Of a DNA stretch of 5,374 nt, positions 1 to 5,374 are shown one piece after another. How positions within the stretch are numbered: position 1 is the first letter of the stretch; the number at the start of each line of letters is the position of its first letter. The notes below the pieces were generated by a model. That model ran no database searches. It had not been told where the DNA came from and saw only the letters and a list, made by a program, of their open reading frames with translations. The stretch covers positions 1 to 5,374 of the forward strand of contig JAJXTA010000265.1 in assembly GCA_021784265.1 (NCBI GenBank). The letters run 5' to 3'. A program made the translations under genes and the position numbers. Origin of the DNA: a bacterium (GTDB lineage Bacteria; Verrucomicrobiota; Verrucomicrobiia; Limisphaerales; J093).

Positions 1-843
1 CTTGTCCGCCGCGGGTCCGTAGAACTCGGCCAGCTTGGCCTGGAACCGCTGGGCGATCCCATGACACCGGTTGGCGAACCCGGTCCGTACCTGGCGCCGC
101 CGTTCCCGCAGCTTCTGCGGATCACTCGGGATTAGGTCCGCCGACCCGTTGGCGCCCCCCTCCAGAAACTGCGACTCGATCACGTCCAGCGCGTCGAGTT
201 TCTTCTCGATCACCGACCCGATATCGACCGCCACATCCGGTTGGAACGGCGTGGGCCTCTGAAAGCCGTCGGGATAATAGAGAAAGACCGGGTTGTGTTT
301 GAGGGGCGGCACGTCCGGGCAGAAGAACGGCACCGTGACCATGTAGGCCGCGTCCTGCACCAACACCCCGGTGTAGCGGTGGTCGGGGTGATAATCGTTG
401 GGACGGGGGCTCAGCACGAGGTCCGCCTTCCACTCCCGGATCAGGCGGGTAATGGTCCGCCGATTCTCGATGGTCGGGAGCAGCTCGCCGTCGTGGATAT
501 CCAACACCTCCGTCGCCACCCCCAACAGGCGGTCGGCGTGTTCGACCTCGGCTTTGCGCCGGCGCGCCAGCGGTCCGCCTGCCTCACGCCAATGACCGAT
601 ATCCCCGTTGGTGACTGAGACGAACTTCACGTGGTGGCCACGCGCCGCCCACAGCGCGCCCACCCCACTGGCCTGGAGCTCGCAATCGTCCGGATGCGCG
701 CCAAAGCAGATGATGCGCAACTTGCCGTCGTCCGGCGGCGGCGCCCCCGCCGGGGCGCCGCGGGCGGTGCCAAAAAGAACCCCCAACGCCGCCAAGCCGC
801 TTAACCGCGCCCAAGTCAGTCGCCAACCTCGGTGGTTATGCAT
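1..843 (-). CDS. Secreted PIG-L/LmbE-family deacetylase, 3' end outside the window
   Basis: The minus-strand frame is open for 281 codons from ATG 843-841 to the window edge and has no stop, so the C-terminus is missing, probably by a few tens of residues. The protein belongs to the PIG-L family of zinc-dependent de-N-acetylases, which act on N-acetylglucosamine-type substrates; the real substrate here is unknown. The zinc motif AHPDD lies at residues 49-53, and the second motif HPDH lies at 152-155 within RPNDYHPDHRYTG. By homology with MshB, H50, D53 and H155 would bind zinc and D52 would be the general base. Residues 1-30 look like a Sec signal peptide: a basic start (R5, R8, R13), a hydrophobic core LSGLAALGVLFGTA, and a small-residue cleavage region near TARGA, which suggests export. 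A second ATG six bases upstream (849-847) is in frame, but the ribosome site is better spaced for 843. The gene follows the DUF499 gene after about 130 bases and is probably its own unit, unrelated to the upstream cassette. Family assignment is firm; substrate is open. Confidence 0.9.
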   Translation of the reverse strand, partial: MHNHRGWRLTWARLSGLAALGVLFGTARGAPAGAPPPDDGKLRIICFGAHPDDCELQASGVGALWAARGHHVKFVSVTNGDIGHWREAGGPLARRRKAEVEHADRLLGVATEVLDIHDGELLPTIENRRTITRLIREWKADLVLSPRPNDYHPDHRYTGVLVQDAAYMVTVPFFCPDVPPLKHNPVFLYYPDGFQRPTPFQPDVAVDIGSVIEKKLDALDVIESQFLEGGANGSADLIPSDPQKLRERRRQVRTGFANRCHGIAQRFQAKLAEFYGPAADK

Positions 844-849
844 AGTCAT

Positions 850-855
850 CCTCTC
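850..855 (-). promoter_or_regulatory. Ribosome binding site GAGAGG of the deacetylase gene
   Basis: The minus strand reads GAGAGG, then ATGACT, then ATG. The purine-rich block directly touches the first ATG (849-847) and lies six bases before the second (843-841). The usual spacing favours the second ATG. No convincing -35/-10 promoter pair was seen in the GC-rich gap 844-974. Confidence 0.5.
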
Positions 856-925
856 GTTTGTCGTTGCAGCCGGTTGCTGGCCCGCTACCGGCCGGCGGCG
901 GCGCGCCCCGAACGCGACCGCCACC

Positions 926-940
926 GCCCCGACCCGGGGC
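926..940 (-). terminator. Short GC hairpin after the DUF499 stop, possible weak terminator
   Basis: GCCCCG and CGGGGC form a perfect 6-bp stem with a 3-base loop, about 35 bases downstream of the DUF499 stop codon and inside the 844-974 gap. No run of T follows on the minus strand, so this is not a typical intrinsic terminator. In such GC-rich sequence a short stem can occur by chance. A second possible stem, GCCGGT at 869-874 with ACCGGC at 887-892, has a 12-base loop and is even weaker. Confidence 0.2.
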
Positions 941-974
941 TGAGGCAGTCGCCGCGGGGACCACACCGGCTGGG

Positions 975-3779
975 TCATCTCAACGTCACCTCGTCGTTCA
1001 GCCCCAGCTCCCGCAGGGCGGATTTGGTTTCTTCGATTCTCTGTTTCGAGAGGCCGCCTTCGGGGGAGACCTCGACGGTCAGTTTCAGTTTGAGGAGCCT
1101 GGCGGCGGCAAACTTGGAGAGAACTTTGGTGTAAAAGTTCATCCACTTCCGCGCTGGGACTTCGCCGGTCCAGGCCATGGTGGCGGAGGTGGGTTGCTCG
1201 GCTTGTGGGGCCCGCATCTGGCCCGCCTCGGTCCCAGGCGACTGCATTCTCGGCTGCGTCTCAACCGCAGCCAGCGGGGCGTGGCTGGCAGGCAAGCAGG
1301 CTCCCTGCCCCGCGCTCGCCTTGGTCTTCAGGTAGGCTTCGGCAGTGTCCTTGGTGATGAGGAACATCTCTTCGGAGAATTCGATGTCCGTCGTCATCAG
1401 GGCCTGGTTGAAACAGAAGGGTTTGTAGTCGCCGGAGCCGGTTTTGCCCACATAGGCGAGCAGGCCGTTGGCGACACCACGGGAGATCGTATCGCGGACG
1501 GCGTCGGCGCTGAGCAAACGCGGGAATCTGGGTGAGGCGAAGAAGGCGTCGCGGACGGATTGGGTCTGCCATTCCTTCATGGCCGGCCAGTTGCGCACGA
1601 GGAAGCTGGGGCTGATGCCGGATTCGAGGTCGCCGTCCTGGCGGAGGCGGTTCAGGACCAGGGTGGTGAGGTCGGGCGCGGCGCTGGAGTGGACGAGACC
1701 CATGTCCACCTGCTTGATGGTGTTGTCCTTACCCAGGAGCATGAGGACTTTGTAGCTGCGCCAGATGGCTTCTTTGAGATCGCGGCGGGCCTTCTTCAGG
1801 CTTTCCGCCAACTGGCGGATCTGGGTGTCGTCGAGCTTGAGGTCCGGAGCCTCTTCATCAATGTCCTCCCAGGCCAGAACTTTGCGGGCTTCGTCGCGGG
1901 GCACGTCAGCGGATTCCGGCACGCAAAAGATGAGGGCACTCTTGAAGGTGCGAGAGGATGAGCCGTATTCGCGGGTGATGGTTTCGACAAGTTGGTGGGT
2001 CGCCTTCTCATCCTGGAGCGAGTCGTCGGGTGAGAGGATGACCAGCGTGACCGCCGGCCGGTCCGGCACCTGGTTGGTCTTCTGGGGGAAGAAGACGCGT
2101 TCGACTGCGCCACCCGCAAAGACCGTTTGGATTTCTTCGCGGATGCACTCGTCCACGGTGCCGCGCTGGATGCTGGCCCGGCGGTCGGCGAAGCGCTTGT
2201 TGAGGTTTTCGCGGAGGGTGAAGCGGTAGCGGTTGCGCTCGACCGCGAGGTAGTAACAGGCTTCAGCCAGCGATTCGAGAGCGGTTTCGATGTTGCCGAG
2301 ATCAAGGCCGGGCTCGGCGACGGCGAGGCGGATTTCCGGTTGGGTGGCGTCGGCTTTGGCCTGGCCGCCGTTGGACTCGAAGAAGATGGCCGTAGCCACT
2401 TTGCGGTGGAGGCGGGCGTTTTTGATGGTTTCTTGGGCCTCGGCGTCGAGGCGGACGGCGTGTGATTCTCTCTTGCCGGCAATGTCGGTGGTGACCGCGC
2501 CTTCCAATTTGGTTTCGCCGAGCTGCTCGAACACGGCGGAGCGGAAGAGCGAGTCATCCAGGGGGGCAGTGCCCAGCCCTATGACGGGGTCTTTTTGGCC
2601 GCTCTTGAAGCCGGCCTGGTAGGCGTTGGAGACCCAGAGCGCCAACATACGGAGGACGCCGCGCGTTTGCTGGAACCTCGGGAGCTCCTGCCATTTGCGC
2701 TCGAAGACGGATATGGCGGCGGGGTGGAAGGGGTAAGTGGCGGCGAATGCCTCCCGGGCGCCATCGAGCGGGAACCAGTTGGGAAGCTGCTGGCGATGGT
2801 CAATGACCCAGTCGCCGTACTCGTTGCAGGCTTCGAGGGCACCTTTGGGCAGCCTGACCTTGCCTTCGCTGGTGACCGCGCACTCGTCCCACTCGAAGAG
2901 GCGTCGGCGGATGATTTCCGAAGTCTCGGACTCGGCCGACATGACGAGGGCTTTGCCGAGGCGGTCGAGCATCTTCTTGAAGCGCTCATAGTCGGACTGG
3001 TCCTCAGCGGTCATCTCGAGTTCCGAGGCGGGGATGGAAACGGCGAGGACGACGTTGTCGAGGCCGCGGGCAACCTCGGAGAGGTTCTGGAGGAAATAGT
3101 ACAATTGGGCGCCGAGTCCGCTCTTGCGGTTGCGGCTGACGTAGTTCATCAGCTCGTCCATCAGGATGAGACTAGGGCGGTCCTTGGGGAAGAACCTGCG
3201 GATGACCTCGCCGCCCGGGGCGGTGTCGTGCTTGGCCACGAGGGCGAGCATTTCTTCGGCGGCCTGGCGGCTAGCGGAAAGGCCAAGTTGCCAGGCGAGT
3301 TCGGCCCAGGGGGTTTTGCGCATCGGGGTACCATCATCGCCTCCGCGGCCTTTGACCGAGTCGAACTCGGTGCCGACGAGGACAGCGACGGCGGCTTTGG
3401 GGACGGTCCGGGTGCCGGCGGCCGCCAACAGTTGGGAGACTCCGGCGCAGCGCTCGCAACCGGGTCCGTTTTGGGCCAGGTGGTAGAGGAGCGTGAGCGC
3501 GTGGGTTTTGCCGCCGCCGAACTGGGTCGCGAGGTTGAACACGGCACTGGTTTCCGTGCGCTCCCCGGAAAGCCGACGGATCACCTGGCTGGCGAGGGTG
3601 GAGAGGTTTTTCGTCAGATAAGTACGGGCGAAGAATCGGTCCGGCTTCTGATAGTCTGGCGGGGCGGAGCCGTTGCGGACGTCGTCCAGGTGAACGGCGA
3701 ATTCGGAGGCGTCGAGGGGTTTGCCCTCGCGGAGGTCTTCACGGGGAGTTACAACTTTGTACCAGGGGTTTAAACTCAT
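975..3779 (-). CDS. DUF499-type AAA+ P-loop ATPase, defence-island type
   Basis: This 934-residue protein matches the DUF499 family in length and layout. After an N-terminal segment beginning MSLNPWYKVV, the Walker A motif FGGGKT lies at residues 87-92 (K91). The segment LVGTEFD near 134-140 and DGTP at 149-152 are typical of the family. Walker B is SLILMDEL at 203-210 (D208, E209), and NVVLAVSIP at 242-250 is a likely sensor-1 strand. FHP at 351-353 and QTRGVLRMLA at 371-380 resemble the helical lid. A charged helix LKKARRDLKEAIW lies at 661-673. A low-complexity A/P/Q-rich linker at about 820-867 precedes a C-terminal alpha/beta domain at 868-934. DUF499 proteins are large ATPases found in defence islands near DNA methyltransferases and are probably distant relatives of BREX BrxC/PglY; their biochemical role is unsettled. 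The ATG lies 9 bases after the TOPRIM stop with no strong Shine-Dalgarno site, which suggests coupled translation in one operon. All ATPase motifs look intact. No methylase gene follows it. The family call is strong; a defence role is inferred. Confidence 0.9.
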   Translation of the reverse strand: MSLNPWYKVVTPREDLREGKPLDASEFAVHLDDVRNGSAPPDYQKPDRFFARTYLTKNLSTLASQVIRRLSGERTETSAVFNLATQFGGGKTHALTLLYHLAQNGPGCERCAGVSQLLAAAGTRTVPKAAVAVLVGTEFDSVKGRGGDDGTPMRKTPWAELAWQLGLSASRQAAEEMLALVAKHDTAPGGEVIRRFFPKDRPSLILMDELMNYVSRNRKSGLGAQLYYFLQNLSEVARGLDNVVLAVSIPASELEMTAEDQSDYERFKKMLDRLGKALVMSAESETSEIIRRRLFEWDECAVTSEGKVRLPKGALEACNEYGDWVIDHRQQLPNWFPLDGAREAFAATYPFHPAAISVFERKWQELPRFQQTRGVLRMLALWVSNAYQAGFKSGQKDPVIGLGTAPLDDSLFRSAVFEQLGETKLEGAVTTDIAGKRESHAVRLDAEAQETIKNARLHRKVATAIFFESNGGQAKADATQPEIRLAVAEPGLDLGNIETALESLAEACYYLAVERNRYRFTLRENLNKRFADRRASIQRGTVDECIREEIQTVFAGGAVERVFFPQKTNQVPDRPAVTLVILSPDDSLQDEKATHQLVETITREYGSSSRTFKSALIFCVPESADVPRDEARKVLAWEDIDEEAPDLKLDDTQIRQLAESLKKARRDLKEAIWRSYKVLMLLGKDNTIKQVDMGLVHSSAAPDLTTLVLNRLRQDGDLESGISPSFLVRNWPAMKEWQTQSVRDAFFASPRFPRLLSADAVRDTISRGVANGLLAYVGKTGSGDYKPFCFNQALMTTDIEFSEEMFLITKDTAEAYLKTKASAGQGACLPASHAPLAAVETQPRMQSPGTEAGQMRAPQAEQPTSATMAWTGEVPARKWMNFYTKVLSKFAAARLLKLKLTVEVSPEGGLSKQRIEETKSALRELGLNDEVTLR
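1273..1316. repeat. Imperfect palindrome in the linker-coding part of the DUF499 gene
   Basis: On the plus strand AGCGGGGC (1273-1280) mirrors GCCCCGCGCT (1307-1316) apart from a 2-base insertion. Inside it, GCAGG (1296-1300) and CCTGC (1304-1308) form a stem with a 3-base loop. The alternative pairing GGCAGG/CCTGCC is also possible. It encodes about residues 822-836 of the DUF499 protein, at the start of an A/P/Q-rich stretch that looks unconserved. Such nested palindromes resemble REP-like or other small interspersed repeats that can settle in frame in tolerant linkers. Only one copy is visible here, so repeat status is an inference. Confidence 0.35.
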
Positions 3780-3788
3780 AACCGTGCA

Positions 3789-4337
3789 TCACTGTGCGAC
3801 TCGCTGAAACTCGGTGCAGGCCGTCACCAAAGAAGGTGGCGGAGGTTGTGGCTCCAACTGCTGCTGGCGACACAGCTCATCCAGCCGCCTGACCTCGTCT
3901 CGACAGTCATTCTCGCAATCATGGCGCGGGTAGGTCTCCGTTTCATTGACCACCTCCTCGCGCAAGTAAGCAAACCAGGTTTCGATGTTTCGCCTTGGGA
4001 TCACAAAGATCACTTTCTCCCCAGGTCGGCGAAGTGGCACATCGGCTTCCTCGCAGGCCCGGGCAAACCCTTGGACGCGGTCCTGAACCGTGCGCGTATC
4101 CGCGTCCGTCACAACCAGCAACCAGGTATTTCGGCGCGCGGCCTGGCTCCGGTGGGCCTGTAATTCGCGGGGAAACCGCCCACGGACCCAGTGCTCACCC
4201 GATCCCCGGCCGGCGGGGCTGATGGGAGGCTGGAAAAGAAACCGTTCACACCCCCTCCTTTGGAGGAAACGTCGGACGAACACCTCCTGTTGAAGGTCTT
4301 CGCAGAGGACCACGACCTCGACCGAACGGGTGCTCAT
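3789..4337 (-). CDS. Small TOPRIM-like protein, probable nuclease partner of the upstream ATPase
   Basis: This 182-residue protein starts with a beta strand leading to an acidic residue, VEVVVLCED at 6-14 (E13), followed by the helix QQEVFVRRFLQRRG. A second hydrophobic strand ends in an acidic pair, LLVVTDAD at 73-80 (D78, D80). A third strand, VIFVIPRRNIETWF at 109-122, carries E119. Strand-Glu-helix plus a DxD strand is the TOPRIM pattern, whose acidic residues bind Mg2+ in OLD-family nucleases, RNase M5, primases and topoisomerases. The order of motifs and the size recall the small TOPRIM-like proteins (DUF4276/DUF4435-like) encoded next to ABC-type ATPases. The exact Pfam family cannot be fixed by eye. 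Its ATG overlaps the ATPase stop by four bases, so the two products are probably made together and may form a complex that acts as a split OLD-like nuclease. The C-terminal part is Cys- and Gln-rich (C141, C145, C156) and ends in a poly-Pro stretch (165-168) and a short helix. There is no signal peptide, so it should be cytoplasmic. Nuclease or toxin activity is inferred. Confidence 0.75.
   Translation of the reverse strand: MSTRSVEVVVLCEDLQQEVFVRRFLQRRGCERFLFQPPISPAGRGSGEHWVRGRFPRELQAHRSQAARRNTWLLVVTDADTRTVQDRVQGFARACEEADVPLRRPGEKVIFVIPRRNIETWFAYLREEVVNETETYPRHDCENDCRDEVRRLDELCRQQQLEPQPPPPSLVTACTEFQRVAQ
4334..4337 (-). other. ATGA stop/start overlap between ATPase and TOPRIM genes
   Basis: The minus strand reads ATGA: ATG (4337-4335) starts the TOPRIM gene and TGA (4336-4334) ends the ATPase gene. 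This is a classic arrangement for translational coupling by terminating and re-initiating ribosomes. It supports joint, stoichiometric expression of the two proteins. Confidence 0.85.
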
Positions 4338-5323
4338 TTGTCCCAGCCGCGGGCCACGGTTTCTGCCATCGTCAGGCCCTCGACGATCGCTCTCGGCTTG
4401 TCGTCCACCCGCGCGGGTCCGTTCTCGTCACGCTCAAACCACCGGCCATGCGACGCCGCCAGATAGTTGATGATTTCCGGATGGTGGGAAATCAGCACCG
4501 CCTGCTCAACGCCCTCGCCGCATGAGTCAGCGAGGGCGGTCAGCCAGGGCTGGATTTCACGTAGTGCCACGTAGTTGTCCGGTTCATCGAGAAACAGGTG
4601 GAGGCCCTCATCGCGCAGGCCAAACACAATAGCGTACAGGGCGATGAGCATCCGCTGGCCGTCCGAGAGTTCGCCGAAGTCGTAGGTCAGCAGCTTCCTG
4701 CCCTCGCCGGGGCGCTGGAAGAAGACCTTCAACGAACGGGTGTCTTCGCCAACCTCCTTCAAACTGAAAGAGTCAAAGCCGGGAAGCACCTTTTTCAGTT
4801 CGGCGAAGAGGGTCACCAGAGCCCCTTGATGCTCTTGCGAAACATGCCGATACCACGACACAAAGTTCTCCATGCACGGGGATAACGTATCGTCGTCTTG
4901 CTTGCTCTCCGAAACCATCAGCGTGGGGCACGGTCGAGCGATGACAAACCTCGAGACTTCGCGTCGAAAGCGTGTCAGCTTCTGGTTGTCCGGCCGGGCC
5001 TGGAGAGCCGCGAGGCCGGACTGGGTCCAATCGAAGGGGACTTCGCCGGGGCCTTGGCTGAAATCGTCGTGGTAAAGCTGAGCCTTGCCTTCCTCGAATT
5101 CGAACAGCGGTTTAGTCTCGAAGAACAACCGTTCATTCTTGATCTTAACGCGCCTCTCGCCTTGGTCGTGCTCGATGGCGAGTGAGTAGCTGTAGATGCC
5201 CGCGTCCAGCTTCATGTCGCTGTACGTACCCTCCTCCACCTTCAATTCCATCTCAAAGCGTTGGAGGCCTGTGTCCTGCCAACGAGTCGCATCTTTGGCG
5301 GGGAACACGGCATTCAGCTTCAC
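4334..5323 (-). CDS. ABC/SMC-like AAA family ATPase, C-terminal three quarters; N-terminal Walker A half missing
   Basis: The open frame from GTG 5323-5321 encodes 329 residues. It shows the C-terminal half of an OLD/RecF/SMC-like ATPase: signature motif ELSDGQRM at 218-225, Walker B LHLFLDEPDN at 241-250 (D246, E247), and the H-loop ISHHPE at 278-283 (H280, H281). Such proteins are normally about 370-420 residues and begin with a strand and a Walker A motif (GxNGSGKS). Neither is present, so the GTG is the first possible start after an in-frame TAG (5362-5360), not the natural one. The sequence upstream of the GTG (LRLRQFLSGT before VKLNAVF) still looks like family coding sequence. The gene is thus either disrupted by a frameshift or carries a sequencing error. 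Residues 26-45 hold a 10-residue tandem duplication. It leads the operon part visible here and overlaps the TOPRIM gene by four bases. By analogy with OLD and AriA proteins it would sense a trigger and control the TOPRIM partner. The ATPase class is sure; its integrity is not. Confidence 0.8.
   Translation of the reverse strand: MKLNAVFPAKDATRWQDTGLQRFEMELKVEEGTYSDMKLDAGIYSYSLAIEHDQGERRVKIKNERLFFETKPLFEFEEGKAQLYHDDFSQGPGEVPFDWTQSGLAALQARPDNQKLTRFRREVSRFVIARPCPTLMVSESKQDDDTLSPCMENFVSWYRHVSQEHQGALVTLFAELKKVLPGFDSFSLKEVGEDTRSLKVFFQRPGEGRKLLTYDFGELSDGQRMLIALYAIVFGLRDEGLHLFLDEPDNYVALREIQPWLTALADSCGEGVEQAVLISHHPEIINYLAASHGRWFERDENGPARVDDKPRAIVEGLTMAETVARGWDK
5189..5248 (-). repeat. Diverged 30-bp tandem duplication in the ATPase gene
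   Basis: Bases 5248-5219 and 5218-5189 on the minus strand are adjacent 30-base units that match at 22 of 30 positions by hand alignment. They encode ELKVEEGTYS and DMKLDAGIYS, where five residues are identical or nearly so and most others are conservative (E/D, L/M, V/L, E/D). The unit would form a beta strand and turn in the N-terminal lobe, so an added pair of strands is plausible. Chance similarity of two neighbouring beta strands cannot be excluded. Confidence 0.5.
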
Positions 5324-5374
5324 GGTCCCGGACAGGAACTGACGAAGGCGGAGCTTGTCCTAAAAGACGGATGT
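5324..5374 (-). pseudogene. Upstream part of the ATPase reading frame with an in-frame TAG, probable frameshift
   Basis: In the ATPase frame the minus strand reads TSVF, then TAG (5362-5360), then DKLRLRQFLSGT and on into the 329-residue frame. In the neighbouring frame the first bases read ATC CGT CTT TTA, that is IRLL. Dropping one G of the GG doublet (plus-strand CC at 5359-5360) joins them as IRLLDKLRLRQFLSGTVK, which looks like the helix that follows the Walker A motif in such ATPases. The simplest reading is a one-base insertion, real or a sequencing or assembly error. The window ends 12 bases after the TAG, so the upstream frame cannot be followed. Confidence 0.45.

Noticed and set aside
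105..111. CxxC pair in the DUF499 protein (residues 108 and 111) as a zinc site
   Set aside because: Only one Cys pair is present nearby and no second pair of ligands is seen, so there is no support for a zinc finger; coordinates given are residue numbers.
122..433. Minus-strand open frame of 103 codons
   Set aside because: It lies in another frame of the deacetylase gene, whose own frame carries AHPDD and HPDH and is open to the window edge.
858..1535. Plus-strand open frame of 225 codons over the DUF499 3' end and the gap
   Set aside because: It is antisense to the conserved C-terminal domain of DUF499, has no ribosome site or recognisable motif, and is Gly-rich in the manner of shadow frames.
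1796..2557. Minus-strand open frame of 253 codons inside the DUF499 gene
   Set aside because: Its Ser/Pro/Ala/Arg-rich translation is the typical off-frame reading of GC-rich coding DNA; the true frame has the family sequence.
2595..3773. Long plus-strand open frame of 392 codons antisense to the DUF499 gene
   Set aside because: It is a GC-driven shadow: its Gly/Glu/Val-rich translation shows no family motifs, while the opposite strand encodes a full DUF499 ATPase with Walker A and B.
3777..3790. Alternative ATG at 3790-3788 overlapping the TOPRIM stop as a DUF499 start
   Set aside because: It is not in frame with the DUF499 protein; the ATG at 3779-3777 opens directly into the conserved N-terminus.
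4773..5030. Minus-strand open frame of 85 codons inside the ATPase gene
   Set aside because: It is an off-frame shadow without motifs; the ATPase frame through this stretch is uninterrupted.

Overview
The window is GC-rich bacterial DNA with four genes, all on the minus strand, so it reads from base 5374 down to base 1. Several kinds of high-GC bacteria fit. The secreted PIG-L type deacetylase at the low-coordinate end is of a sort often met in Verrucomicrobiota, Planctomycetota and Acidobacteriota, but this is only a tentative hint at the taxon.

Layout in transcription order. (1) 5374 to 4334: an ABC/SMC-like AAA ATPase that keeps its signature motif, Walker B and H-loop. Its Walker A half must lie beyond the window edge. 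An in-frame TAG at 5362-5360 separates the readable part from that half, and removing one base of a GG doublet there restores a plausible reading frame. (2) 4337 to 3789: a small protein of 182 residues with TOPRIM-type acidic motifs, whose ATG overlaps the ATPase stop codon as ATGA. (3) 3779 to 975: a 934-residue DUF499-type P-loop ATPase starting 9 bases after the TOPRIM stop. (4) After a gap of about 130 bases, 843 to beyond base 1: a PIG-L/LmbE-family deacetylase with a signal peptide, cut by the window edge.

The first three genes look like one translationally coupled operon. ATPase plus TOPRIM pairs are the core of OLD-type nucleases and of split systems such as PARIS (AriA/AriB). DUF499 ATPases are known from defence islands, usually near a DNA methyltransferase. 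The combination ATPase-TOPRIM-DUF499 is therefore best read as the 3' end of an anti-phage or other anti-foreign-DNA cassette whose remaining genes, possibly a methylase, helicase or nuclease, lie upstream outside the window. The deacetylase is probably an unrelated resident gene that marks the downstream border of the cassette.

Smaller structure includes a 30-bp diverged tandem duplication inside the ATPase gene, an imperfect palindrome in the region encoding a low-complexity linker of the DUF499 protein, and a short GC hairpin without a T tract after the DUF499 stop. No RNA genes, CRISPR arrays, insertion sequences or attachment sites were seen.
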